Positions 1 through 9,345 are shown, counted from the first letter of the stretch. The stretch: DNA of 22,585 nt from Silene noctiflora (GCA_009801015.1 VHZZ01011708.1:1-22585), one strand, 5' to 3'. Numbers and translations: made by a program. Notes: generated by a model from the sequence alone, not told the origin.

Positions 1-56
1 CTTTTTGTTTTAACAACGGTTTTTACCCGTTGTTATAGGCTGTATCTGTAGTAGTG
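1..56 (-). mobile_element. Terminal fragment of a CACTA (EnSpm-like) DNA transposon
   Basis: The segment ends in TGTAGTAGTG at 47-56, which is CACTACTACA read inward, the typical CACTA terminus. Just inside lies an inverted repeat (AACAACGG at 12-19 facing CCGTTGTT at 28-35), like the subterminal hairpins of these elements. Only the end is in the window, so neither the other terminus nor a transposase can be checked. Seen: the motifs. Inferred: the superfamily. Confidence 0.4.
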
Positions 57-470
57 AGTGAGTTTTGTTTTTTCCCTCTTCTTTTCTAACGCAATACACA
101 ATTTTTTTTAATGATGAAGAAATGATAGGAGTAGTACGGTCAAAAGTGTATTATAACGAGTAAAATGTGTACTGCGAAAATCAACACCCTAATTTTAAAC
201 TCAGCTTCCCTTCCCAGCCTCTTTAATTTCTTCTTCAATTTTCAGCTATTCCTTCACATCCCCAACTTCCTCTTTAATATCTTTATTTGTAACACCTATC
301 ATACAACCAAAAATAATAAATGTTTAGTAAGAAAAATGTAAAAAACACTATAAAAGTAGTAGTAAAAGGTCATAATCAGTAAATTATTTTTAATCTTCTA
401 AGTAAAAAAAAATAATTAAACATAAAAAAATATAACACAAACACTTATAAAATTATCAATTTTCATTATT
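57..470. other. AT-rich spacer without a recognised gene
   Basis: Low-complexity A/T sequence between the CACTA-like end and the first recognisable codons of the Harbinger-type pseudogene. It may include the 5' flank of that element. I see no open frame, RNA gene or clear terminal repeat. Confidence 0.4.
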
Positions 471-1610
471 ATGGATTTAAACGAGTTTGATTATTCAAGT
501 TATGCTATTGACGATTATTCAACATATCAAGACTGTCAAAATCTAGATTTAAATTAAAGTATACCAATTCTTACTTTTATGGAATTACTTTCGGGTAGTT
601 AAAATAATCAAAATATTGATATTTTTGGAAATTAAATCTTGTTGTCTGATCTTAAAACTCAAGATTTTGTATCAAAAACCCCATATATTTTTTTGCAAAA
701 AAAATCTAATAAATCGTTATCATCCACCAAAAATCAGTCCAATACGAAAGCGGATGATCGAAATTGGACCGAAAAGGAGGATGAAGCTCTTATGTCCGCT
801 TGGATTATATGTAGCACAAACTCAATACTGGAAAAAAATAAAAGAACATCACAAGATGAAATGATGTATTTAAGTTGTATGAAAAAAGTCGTATGGAAAT
901 CAAAATCCAAATAAACTTGGGATTAGGAGTATCGAAGGAATGAAAAGTCACTATAAACGAATCAATTGTGTAGTGAGCACATAAGTTAATTGCTGCACAC
1001 AAGTTTTAAATCGACCACCGACAAGCGACACTAATATCGAAGACGACATAGAATTAGCTCAGAAATTGTTTCGTAAGTCAAACAATAATAATGATTTTGT
1101 TGACTTTAATGTTTCAATAAAATCATGAGTACACCCTAAGTGGAACTCACAAAAACAGCAATTTGAGCTCCATGTAAACTCTAAGTCGGGTTCAAAAAGG
1201 ACAAGGTCGGAAATGGATTATTGCTCTTCTAGTGTTAATGTCAGGACCCCGTCTAGTATAAATGTCGGAACCCCGTCTAGTCTTTATGTCGACGGAAACG
1301 ACCGACCCGAAGGACGGGAGGCAGCTAAAAATAAGCGGAACGGCAAAGACATGTGGTCGTGCTCGACTCTATGTTTAGTGCGGATGATATTTCAATTCTT
1401 GACGGGAATAAACTCACTACGAAAGAGCATAATGATTTTCGGCAAAAAAGATTGCAATTGATTTGGAAATTGAACAAATTAGAGCTCAAAAAATGAAAAC
1501 AAAAATGGAGATGGGTTAGCTGAACACACTGCTCTCGCAACAAATTTTGAACCCGAAAGATCAAGAAATGAAAGACAAGCTAATCGACAAATATATATCT
1601 AATATTTAGT
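471..1610 (+). pseudogene. Decayed PIF/Harbinger ORF1 (Myb/SANT-like, NAM-associated type)
   Basis: Fragments in changing plus-strand frames line up in order with the Myb-like accessory protein of plant PIF/Harbinger transposons. A start at 471 opens MDLNEFDYSS and stops after 28 codons. A SANT-type stretch (NWTEKEDEALMSAW, about 763-804) follows. Then come IEGMKSHYKRIN (about 931-966), IEDDIELAQKLFRK (about 1036-1077), HPKWNSQKQQFEL (about 1132-1170) and the lysine-rich RPEGREAAKNKRNGK (about 1303-1347). A charged C-terminal stretch in another frame (about 1375-1500) completes the usual order. Several in-frame stops and at least two frame changes break it, so no intact protein is made. In active elements this protein binds the termini together with the DDE transposase, and I see no transposase here. 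Family assignment is from remembered consensus and fairly secure; the limits are approximate. Confidence 0.65.
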
Positions 1611-1699
1611 TTATTAATTTTTTTTATTTTCTGTTTTTATTATTGGTTGAATTATTAATCATCAAAAAAATTAATTAAATCAAAATTAACATGCAAAAT

Positions 1700-2050
1700 A
1701 ATCCATTAACAAGAATTTTACATCGAAATAATCAGAAAATTTTTCATCGAAATGATCAAAAAATAATCGAAACATCGAAAATTTACTGTTACACAAAAAT
1801 AAAAACATCGAAATAATTAACATGCAATATAATTAAATCGAAATTATCAAAAAATAAACCGCATGAATAATGAAGATCAACATATTTAATGAAATTAATC
1901 AAAAAATAAACACAAAATAATCGAAATCAATAACAAAATAATCGAAATTATTCACCAAAATAATCAGAAAATGATAAACCTTTCACAACATGAAATCAAA
2001 AATAAGAAATAATCGAGATGATGAAATAATCGAAATAATTGAAAATGATT
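1700..2050. repeat. Degenerate short repeat around ATCGAAATAATC
   Basis: Variants of ATCGAAATAATCAAAAA recur irregularly (for example near 1721, 1747, 1920, 1940 and 2020), separated by AT-rich spacers. This is a decayed low-complexity or satellite-like tract, probably the non-coding part of the Harbinger remnant. No coding function is seen. Confidence 0.5.
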
Positions 2051-2740
2051 CTGTTTATACTTGCCGGAAAATCCCCTTACCAAACTCCTTGGTTTGTGCA
2101 CGAACGATCTTGGTTTTGCATCAACGAACTTGGTTTGTTCGAAGATTGAGGAGGAAAAACTTCAAACGGATGTGCACGAGATGTGTTTGGTATTGTGTGA
2201 TTTTTAAGAAGAAGAAGATGAACGATCTGGAACCTTGGTAAGAAATGAATAAAGATGAACGGGATGGGTTTGGTATTTGGTTAAGGAATGAATAATCTGA
2301 TGAGAATGAGTTTTGATGAGAATGGTCTAGAATGATGTAGGTTATACGGAGTTTATTTAGTATATCGTGTATTTTTTTTAAGGAAGTATATCGTCTATTT
2401 AGTGTAACGTCAAATACGTAATAATATTTCAGATACGTTCGTTAATAGAATCGATATATCGTAATATTTGGATTTAATACTTCAAATAAAATTGTGAACT
2501 AATATTTCAAATAAAGTCCTTAGATGGATCGATATATCATAACATTTGGATTTAATATTTCAATAAAACTGTCAACTAATATAGTCGTTACATTAATTAT
2601 AGTCGTTTGATTACAAATAAAGCCGTTGCATTAATTTTAACCATTAAATTATAGATATAGCCGTTGTATTATTTCAGCCATTTGATTATAAATATAACCG
2701 TAAATGAACAAATGGATCGAGTTTTGATCGAGTTGAGGAC
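2051..2740. repeat. AT-rich transposon-derived spacer with a direct repeat of about 60 bp
   Basis: The block starting ATCGATATATCGTAATATTT at about 2451 returns, slightly diverged, at about 2529 (ATCGATATATCATAACATTT). Each copy continues through TGGATTTAATA and an ACTAATAT end. Downstream, several AGCCGTTG/TAGTCGTT units alternate with AT runs (about 2584-2700). I read this as the tail of the Harbinger-type remnant. No gene is seen. Confidence 0.45.
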
Positions 2741-2758
2741 TAGTAGTTATCTACATCG

Positions 2759-2853
2759 TGGGCTGAATTCTTGCAACTAATGGGCTCTCAGCCTAATAAA
2801 AACACAAATCCTAAACCCTTTCTCTTACCCGATAAATCAAAGAAAAACCCTAA
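2759..2853 (+). promoter_or_regulatory. Site II / telo-box promoter of the snoRNA locus
   Basis: Two TGGGCT site II motifs (2759-2764 and 2781-2786) are followed by CTAAACCCTT (2811-2820) and a perfect telo-box AAACCCTAA (2845-2853). This pairing is known from promoters of plant ribosomal-protein genes and Pol II snoRNA clusters. There is no long coding frame downstream, but there is a box C/D snoRNA about 950 bp away, so a non-coding snoRNA precursor is the likeliest product. No strong TATA box is seen; initiation probably falls near the telo-box. The motifs are seen; the activity is inferred. Confidence 0.5.
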
Positions 2854-3205
2854 TCTCATCGCGGAGAATTGAGATTATGGAGTTACTCCTAATCTAATTT
2901 CTCTACTGTACATATTTCTTCTTCTGCTAATCTAATCATTCCTTAACAGTGTTATTATTTTGTGATTATTTCTGTGATTAGAGCTATTTATATAATGTGG
3001 ACTACATGTTGATATAATCGTAGCGAGACCGTCTCACGTGAGAATTTGTGTTTTATTTAAATCCAGACATAGGCCGGTGTTTATTACAAATTCAGTAATA
3101 AACCGTACATTGTATGGAACATGAAGTTACGGTGTCCGCTTAATCATTTGTTTACTTTTAATTAAAATATGGAAGGGAAGTTTTTCCGTAATTACTTGCT
3201 GGAAA

Positions 3206-3395
3206 AACCCAGACATTTAGTCAGGTGTTTAGTTAATTTCAATGGCAGACACTGTTACTTGTCTGGGAAATCAAATATGGAGAAATGGGTTGGTGAATGG
3301 GGTTTCCCCATTTACCTACATTGTTTCTTTTGTAAGTGTTCATCGTTGCCCGATGGTATAATTTAATTATTGTTGAGCTACATCTGGATTCTACA
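3206..3395 (+). ncRNA. Candidate H/ACA-like two-hairpin RNA, copy A
   Basis: Hairpin 1 has a lower stem CCCAGACA (3208-3215) paired with TGTCTGGG (3260-3267). It has an upper stem CAGGTGT/ACACTG (3222-3228/3249-3254) and an open pocket of TTTAGT and TTACT between the stems. The hinge carries AAATCA (3268-3273), which fits the H-box pattern ANANNA. Hairpin 2 has lower stem GGAGAAA/TTTCTTT (3279-3285/3324-3330), a pocket, and an 11-bp apical stem GGTGAATGGGG/CCCCATTTACC (3292-3302/3306-3316). This is the hairpin-hinge-hairpin plan of H/ACA snoRNAs. However, no ACA box sits at the expected place after hairpin 2, so the class is uncertain. A second copy at 4554-4741 keeps the fold. No rRNA target was identified. 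Confidence 0.45.
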
Positions 3396-3795
3396 CTTTT
3401 GACTGAAAAAAAATGCGTACACGTTCCATGTTTAAGACGGAAAAATGGACCCATTGTGCAAGCGATTTGGTTCGCTCCATTTTGCTTTGCAGTCTTAGTT
3501 TGATCAACTTACCGTTTAATTTATTAGGCATTGATTATTTTTATGTTGTGATCAAATTACCTGTTTATGGTTTGCTGTATATAAAGTGCTATAATCTCAA
3601 ATGAGATTGAAGATTTATCCCATCATTCATTTCCGTATTTGTTTGTTTGTTTTTGTTTTGCTCTTAGTATGATGCAGCTTACTGTAAGTACTGGCTATTG
3701 TTTGTGCTGCTGTAAATCAACCTGTAATTACATATTGCTAGCTGGTAGCCTTTATGTTTGTTCAGCGGTTTTTTTACGTGCGTTTTATAATGTGG

Positions 3796-3884
3796 TGGCC
3801 AGTGATGCAGATAAAATATTTGCTACTCTTGATGGAATATAATTTCATTTGATGATTACATAACCACCAAGATCTCTGAGGCCA
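3796..3884 (+). ncRNA. Box C/D snoRNA with two adjacent 25S rRNA guides
   Basis: A terminal stem TGGCC (3796-3800) pairs with GGCCA (3880-3884). Inside are a C box GTGATGC (3802-3808), a weak D' (TTGA, 3829-3832), C' TTGATGA (3849-3855) and D box CTGA (3876-3879). The 13 nt before box D, ACCACCAAGATCT (3863-3875), are the exact complement of AGATCTTGGTGGT in 25S rRNA as I remember it. The 13 nt AATATTTGCTACT (3815-3827) before D' are the complement of AGTAGCAAATATT, which directly follows in the rRNA. By the D+5 rule, box D would direct 2'-O-methylation of the C in AGATC. The D' site is less certain because that box is poor. The product would act in the nucleolus with fibrillarin. Boxes and stem are seen; the target match rests on memory of a highly conserved rRNA segment. 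Confidence 0.8.
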
Positions 3885-3960
3885 AATGCTGTGTTACTTA
3901 TTTCAAATCAAGCTGTTTTAAAGTCTGTAGAGTTGAATGTAATGTTATGCAAAGTTCCCT

Positions 3961-4007
3961 GCAAGGAGGATATTGACTCTGTTGGACTGTAACCTTGCTG
4001 CACATGT
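3961..4007 (+). ncRNA. Possible 3' hairpin of an H/ACA snoRNA
   Basis: GCAAGG (3961-3966) pairs with CCTTGC (3993-3998). An ACA follows at 4002-4004, with three more bases to 4007, as in the tail of an H/ACA snoRNA. No clear partner hairpin or H box was found upstream, and the inner stem is weak. It lies just after the box C/D snoRNA, which is the main reason to list it. Confidence 0.2.
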
Positions 4008-4553
4008 CCCGAATTTTCGGATTGCGAAAACCTTGTGTTTGAATTTTATCTTTGATAATTTTATGCTCAATCCTTGAATTCTTATTCTCCATTTTTAAAT
4101 GTTTGAAAACATACTGTTTGCATATGTTTTCACTTTCTGAAAGCATATCTTTTAATCAACTTTCCTATCAAAAGCTGCTGTAGGTTCCATTGTCAAATCT
4201 AATAAACAAACATAGTTCCGAGTTTATCAGTGATACATGTTTGTGCGTCCACATCAATCACTTTAGCTCATTGATTTGTTTTAACTACCATTTTAATCAA
4301 ATGGATGCTGTTCACAAACATTACTTCTGTTTTATTTGAATGTCAAATAAACTTACACCACCATGCTTAGAGGTGTTAATAAATGTTTTGATAGTCCAGT
4401 TTGTTTAGAAAATGAGTAAGATTCTTCCTTGTTTTGGATAGTCGTGTTGTTAATGTGACTGCTTGCTTTTGAACTTTTAGGTTTTTCTTTTTTACATCTC
4501 CTGTGGAAGGCGATTTCGGAAATATGGTTCTAGTTTTACTATAGTCATTGACT

Positions 4554-4741
4554 AACCCAGACAGTTAGTCAGGTGTCTACTCATTTCTATGGTTGACACT
4601 GTTACTTGTCTGGGAAATCAAATATGGAGAAATAAGTTGGTTGATGGGGTTTCCCATTTACTCTCATTGTTTCTCTTGTAAGTGTTCATCGTTGCCCAGT
4701 GGTATGTTTTCATTATCATTGAGCTACATCTGGATTCTACA
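4554..4741 (+). ncRNA. Candidate H/ACA-like two-hairpin RNA, copy B
   Basis: A diverged repeat of 3206-3395. Hairpin 1: CCCAGACA (4556-4563) with TGTCTGGG (4607-4614), and an upper stem CAGGTGTC/GACACTG (4570-4577/4595-4601) one pair longer than in copy A because both sides changed together. The pocket bases TTAGT and TTACT and the AAATCA hinge (4615-4620) are unchanged. In hairpin 2, GGAGAAA faces TTTCTCT, so a G-U pair of copy A has become G-C. The apical stem is weaker than in copy A. The conserved pockets and paired changes suggest selection on structure. As in copy A, no properly placed ACA box is seen. A conserved tail, GAGCTACATCTGGATTCTAC, ends the repeat. Confidence 0.45.
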
Positions 4742-6600
4742 TCTCCGTTAAGAAAAGCAGAACCAATTCTTACGCCTGTTCTCGTGTTCTTTTTCTTTTT
4801 TTCCCCCTTCTTTCTGAAATTGATGTCTCTGATCCGTTTCCTTACTTTCCTGTTTATTCTGAAAGCTGTTTGCTTTAGTTAGAGAATTGGTGGTAGACTT
4901 GATTTCTGTTGAACTGTTGGTACATGAATCCTCTTTTTTATAATAAAGGGCTGCCCTTGTCTTTGTGGATTGCATGCAGTTCTAGAGGCGTTCTGCGAAG
5001 TTGGTTTCACATCCAGCAATTGTTTCTAGGGCCTCGTTGAGATTATAAGTGGCACTGTTTTGCACAAACAACTTTTTCCGTGACATAGTCTGAAAGCCTT
5101 GATTTGACCTTTGTCCAGTCTTTTCTGCCAGACAGTCAGAAGTCAGAACTCAGACACCATGAAGAACACTATTGTAATAACTCCTACTCTCCTAGTATAG
5201 TAACTGCTAGTTTTACTGATCTATTCCTATTTTTTGTTCTTATTCTTCTTCAATGTTTGACGTGCATCGTTAGCAAATTGAATGACACTTTTCACTTGTA
5301 TTTGTGTGATTGACCTCATGGTCATACCAGTTACATTAGCTGAAAACTGGCTGTATCAGTCAAATAGCAGCCAATTATTGGCCGCGATGGCCAATTTTGT
5401 GCCCGATTTTTGAAAGGTCTGTCTTTGAACACATCAGCGTAGAAAGCTGGAATGCCTTTGATCTTATTAGCTAATACTTAGTACTACCATAGTTGTATTT
5501 TTGTGAGCCATACATTTTAGTGTATTCATAATACCATTTCCCGACAACAATTGTTATATAGTCTGGTTATAGACTATAGGTTATGTTGTATGTCTATTGT
5601 CACTCCCATTGCCAAGCTTACTAATTCTAGCATATGGAGCATGAAACAATTTTTTCCAAGCTGGATATGTATGTAGCAATAACATTTGTTGGGATATTTG
5701 CTTATTATTGTCTCAAACTTACTCTATCTGTTTCTTTATTATTCCTTATCCTTCACAAGTTGATTTCTTCATCATGCCGACTATCTATTCCAAATTGCCA
5801 ATAAACTGCCTGCATTGAATGTCTTTTTTGTTTGTTGCTAATGTACATGCTTGGATATTTGAATTTTCTTATTCCCTTGCACGTGCCTTATTTCCTTGTT
5901 TAGTTTGTATACTTTTGTTGTAGCAATAAGTTTTATAAGACGGAACTGTGAGTCTGTGACACAAGCCCTAAATATCTGTCAAGTCGTTAAATATGAAATT
6001 CCCTATTACGGAGTACAGAGTATATGTTTTATTGCAGATTATTCAAAGTGTGAGACTTCCCTGTAAAACGTGTATATTTTATGAAACTTGGGATATGATT
6101 AGATTGTAGTAGTGGCAACAGCTCAGAATACTAGTGGAGGATCCCGTTATTTTGTGAGACTGGAATAACAAGGCATCCACAATGCTGCACTGCATATTTT
6201 CTTTTAACTCATCGTCAGCAGTACTATTGAAACATTACAGTAGTGGAAAATTTCAGTTTTGGTTGGCTGTGGTTAGCGTCAGCCTTTAGTACCCTCTATT
6301 AGTCATCGAGTAACTTAAGCCGTTGAACCAATTAATTCTGAATTAATCATTATGGCTTATCTCTGTAATCGACATACTGATTTCTTAGACATGTTTGCTT
6401 TGTACATTACAAACAAATTTTATTCATTGCTCGTTTATTTCGTTCTCTATATGTAGAAGCAGCTTACACCCAAGATGAAATAAGTACATAGGAATGCTAA
6501 AATTACATGGTGATAGCTTGATAATTATTAAGCTATGGTACATTCAATCACTATGACGAATATAATGGTGTGGGAGTGCTTGTGAGGGTGGATATATTTG
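4742..6600. other. Gene-poor stretch between the snoRNA locus and the proline-rich gene
   Basis: About 1.9 kb of AT-rich sequence with only short chance frames. One small perfect stem-loop is seen (ATTGGCC/GGCCAAT, 5377-5395). TTACGGAGTAC at about 6006 resembles a MITE end. A weak C/D-like pair (GTGATTG at about 5306, GCTGA at about 5339) has no rRNA match that I recognise. The last 200 bases or so are the probable 3' UTR and downstream flank of the minus-strand proline-rich gene. Confidence 0.4.
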
Positions 6601-6625
6601 GGACTATGAGGAGGGAGGTTTAGGT

Positions 6626-8005
6626 TTAAGACATAAGGGGAGGTTTGGGTTTAGGACCCGGGGGAGGAGTAGGTTTAGGACCCGGGGGTTTAGGTTTAGG
6701 ACCCGGGGGTTTGGGTTTAGGACCCGGGGGTTTGGGTTTAGGACCCGGGGGTTTGGGTTTAGGACCCGGGGGTTTAGGTTTAGGACTCGGGGGTTTAGGT
6801 TTAGGACTTGGGGGAGGGGGAGGTTTAGGTTTAGGACTCGGGGGAGGGGGAGGTTTAGGTTTAGGACTCGGGGGTGGGGTAGGTTTAGGTTTAGGACCCG
6901 GGGGTGGGGTAGGTTTAGGACCCGGGGAAGGGCTAGGTTTAGGACTTGGTGGAGGACAAGGTTTAGGACTAGGAGGCATTTGCAAGTCTGAGTGAATGCA
7001 CTCGCCAAGACATGCATCAGGAAGGTCTGCTTTAAGAACTGGGGGTTTAGGCTTAGGCTTGGGCTTAGGCTTGGGCTTGGGCTTGGGCTTAGGCTTAGGC
7101 TTAGGCTTAGGCTTAGGTTTAGGACTCGGGGGTTTAGGCTTAGGCTTAGGCTTAGGCTTAGGACTAGGGGGTTTAGGCTTAGGCTTTGGACTTGGCGGTT
7201 TGGGCTTTGGACTAGGCGGTTTGGGCTTAGGACTAGGAGGTTTAGGCTTAGGACTAGGGCTAGGTGGTTTAGGTGTAGGGCTAGGTGAAGGTGTAGGACT
7301 GGGATCAGGAGAAGGGCTAGGATCAGGAGAAGGGCTAGGATCAGGAGAAGGGCTAGGATCAGGTTCATCTGGAGGACTTGGTGGCATGTCTAACTCAATG
7401 CATTTACCAAGACATCCAACGGGAGGTTTAGGTTTAGGTTTAGGTTTAGGACCAGGGGGACCTTTAGGACTAGGGGGGCCTTTAGGACTAGGTGGACCTT
7501 TAGGACTAGGAGGACCTTTAGGACTAGGGGGAGGTGTGGGTTTTTTAGGACTAGGAGGCATTGACAGGTCTAATTGGGTGCACTCGCCTTCGCATGCAGG
7601 GGGAATTTTAGGTTTAGGACCAGGCGGACCTTTTGGACCAGGGGGGCCTTTAGGTGGAGGTGGAGGCTTAGGCTTAGGCATTGTCGTCAGGCCTGCTTGA
7701 ATTTTAGGTTTAGGACCAGGTGGTGCTTTAGGAGGAGGTGGAGGCTTAGGCTTTGTCGTCATCAAGCCTGGGTGAATGCACTTTCCAAGACATCCAAGGA
7801 CTGTGGTGCCACAGCCGTTGACACATTGTAGCGCTACAGCAGCAGTATCATTGACGCATGTTTGTGCACAAGCAACTACTTTGGTTCCACAGTCTATAAA
7901 ACATCGCTGCATCGACTCGTCCAGGCTACTCTCAGCTGCAGCCCCCATGAAGATCACCATAGCAGTCACTGCTAGTGCAGTGACGGCTAGTTTTGGTAAC
8001 TTCAT
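6626..8005 (-). CDS. Secreted Cys-motif proline-rich (hybrid PRP/extensin-like) protein
   Basis: An intronless frame of 459 residues. Residues 1-24 form a signal peptide (basic start, Ala/Val/Met core, AAA before ESS). Residues 35-76 carry eight cysteines in two identical modules, each CX3C-X6-CX3C, with 10 residues between them, resembling disulfide-linked helical hairpins. The rest is Pro-rich: PPPPPK, PSPKGP, DPSPSP, a long KP run (about residues 284-317) and repeated PGPKPKP. These tracts are interrupted by CxGxC modules at 138-142, 198-202 and about 328-332, most followed by an acidic spacer and MPPSP. Secretion and such Pro tracts are typical of plant cell-wall proteins. The cysteine modules could cross-link it or bind a partner, but that is inference. 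The start is chosen because the signal peptide follows it directly. No named family is recognised for the cysteine domain. Pro hydroxylation is likely at the SP and PP sites. Confidence 0.8.
   Translation of the reverse strand: MKLPKLAVTALAVTAMVIFMGAAAESSLDESMQRCFIDCGTKVVACAQTCVNDTAAVALQCVNGCGTTVLGCLGKCIHPGLMTTKPKPPPPPKAPPGPKPKIQAGLTTMPKPKPPPPPKGPPGPKGPPGPKPKIPPACEGECTQLDLSMPPSPKKPTPPPSPKGPPSPKGPPSPKGPPSPKGPPGPKPKPKPKPPVGCLGKCIELDMPPSPPDEPDPSPSPDPSPSPDPSPSPDPSPTPSPSPTPKPPSPSPKPKPPSPKPKPPSPKPKPPSPKPKPKPPSPKPKPKPKPKPPSPKPKPKPKPKPKPKPKPKPKPKPKPKPPVLKADLPDACLGECIHSDLQMPPSPKPCPPPSPKPSPSPGPKPTPPPGPKPKPTPPPSPKPKPPPPPSPKPKPPPPPSPKPKPPSPKPKPPGPKPKPPGPKPKPPGPKPKPPGPKPKPPGPKPTPPPGPKPKPPLMS
6640..7720. 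repeat. Coding minisatellite of the proline-rich gene
   Basis: Imperfect tandem units encode the Pro tracts. Units of 18-21 bp such as TTTAGGACCCGGGGG (plus-strand sense, 6660-6790) encode PGPKPKP. Six-base GGCTTA/GGCTTG units (7048-7115 and nearby) encode Lys-Pro, and 18-bp TCAGGAGAAGGGCTAGGA units (7307-7360) encode DPSPSP. The array stays in frame, so copy number probably varies without breaking the protein. It also produces long mirror frames on both strands. Confidence 0.75.
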
Positions 8006-8078
8006 ATTTTCCGGACTTTTTTTTTATATTGTAGTCTTTTTTTCTGGTTTCAGTTGCAAGTTACTGAGCCATGGGATG

Positions 8079-8088
8079 TGTATAAATA
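8079..8088 (-). promoter_or_regulatory. TATA-like box of the proline-rich gene
   Basis: On the minus strand this reads as a CTATTTATA variant about 75-85 bases upstream of the start codon at 8005. That is a reasonable distance for a short 5' UTR. The same site reads TATAAATAG on the plus strand, where no gene follows within 1 kb, so minus-strand use is preferred. Confidence 0.35.
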
Positions 8089-8109
8089 GTGTCCTAGCAG
8101 ATGGGAGGA

Positions 8110-9240
8110 TGTTGCCTGATGGACTCTCGCTCATTAAGGTTGTGTGACTTGTGGGATAGCTATTTCTTTCAGTTATCTTCACTATCATGATGTTGGCTTC
8201 TTAGTTTGTTTTGTTTTCGTCTCGTCTTACTTTTTGGAAAAGTTATGGATCCATTTTACTTAAATGTACAGGTCAATTCTGCAAAACCGTCATTATCATC
8301 CAGCTCGTATGCCTTCTCAAAGGTAGATCATAGAAGGACCTTGCAGCATCTCAGTTCTCGGATTATACAGGGGTAAAATTATATTACGGAGTATAATTTA
8401 TTTAGTTCGACTTATATGTAAAAAGGTAAATGTACTTTGCTGGTTTGTATGGCAAAATTGTAACCTTGAGTTACAGATTCAAACATACTTTGTCATAAAA
8501 CTCATACGTTTGTGCTGAAAACTTCATCTCGACATGTTAGATGCCAGAGTAGTGAATTTTGAATCCGGATGAAAAAACGTGTTTTTTCCCAATCCGTGAT
8601 CGAATTTGGATCAGTGTCAACATCTTTAGTTTTTGTTTTAATCTGGTAATGGTAGATGTCATGTGATAAGAGCAATGAACTTAAATCTCAACTCAAATGT
8701 TACGTAAGGTCACAGCAATACTATACTTGCGACGTGATATAACTGACTATTCAAGTCTATTCGCTATCCGTTATCTGCTGAGAAACTCGATTCAGACTAA
8801 AGTTAGCTCGTGGATGAATCGAGTGGATAAAATGCGTGAACATGTCTTTAATCTTAGTAGGTTTTCATCTTAACTAAGTTAGTTTTAACGAAATATTTGG
8901 GATGAGACTCTGGGAAATATAATATTTTAAAAGTCATTTAGTTATATACGGAGAATGTATATATGTATTTCTTATCAAAGAGGAAAAACAGAATGTCAGG
9001 TGCAACTGCAAATCAATATCTAATACAGTACGTTCTACAGATGTTTTTCGGGTTAAGTTTTCCGAAAAAGCAACTTATCACGAAGAATTAACATACTAAC
9101 ATTTCACCTATTAATTTTACGTAATTGTTAAATCCCGCACACTCATTTACTCAATCCCGCACATTTTTTTTTTCTTTATTCTGAATATACCCTTCTCATT
9201 TCTCACCCACTAAAAGAGAAACAAGAAAGAGAAACAGGGG
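8110..9240. other. Intergenic stretch without a recognised gene
   Basis: AT-rich sequence upstream of the proline-rich gene. ATTACGGAGTATAAT near 8390 and TATACGGAGAATG near 8945 look like decayed MITE ends. No open frame of note, RNA gene or strong inverted repeat is seen. Confidence 0.4.
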
Positions 9241-9243
9241 CGA

Positions 9244-9345
9244 ATGAAAAACCCTAAAAATGAGAAAGTCAATTTACTTTATCGTCACCAAATCAGTTTG
9301 AGTGAATTCATTTCTAACCAAAATTTGGCATCATCGTTTCAGTAA
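9244..9345 (+). other. Leader-like segment with a 33-codon small ORF
   Basis: ATG at 9244 opens 33 codons (MKNPKNEKVN start, stop at 9343-9345). It overlaps a telo-box-like AAACCCTAA at about 9249. A possible splice donor (CCAG/GTATG) follows at about 9355. The C/T- and A/G-rich run before it (about 9160-9240) looks like a plant 5' UTR. It could be a distant leader exon of the NLP gene or the remains of another gene. I see no homology for the small peptide. Confidence 0.25.

Noticed and set aside
3020-3045. GAGACCGTCTCACGTGAGA palindromic string
   Set aside because: It resembles a common MITE interior, but no paired terminus could be found around it.
3169-3842. Short plus-strand frames in the snoRNA locus
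   Set aside because: They have no domain, signal or codon pattern and overlap structured RNA elements.
6640-7270. Telomere-like GGTTTAGG/GGGTTTAG strings
   Set aside because: The units encode PGPKPKP in frame, vary in length and are broken by ACCCGGG. They are not arrays of TTTAGGG.
6645-7700. Long glycine-rich and arginine-rich plus-strand frames and a leucine-rich minus-strand frame
   Set aside because: They are mirror or shifted readings of the simple repeat that encodes the proline-rich protein. They lack a signal peptide or domain and end with the repeat.
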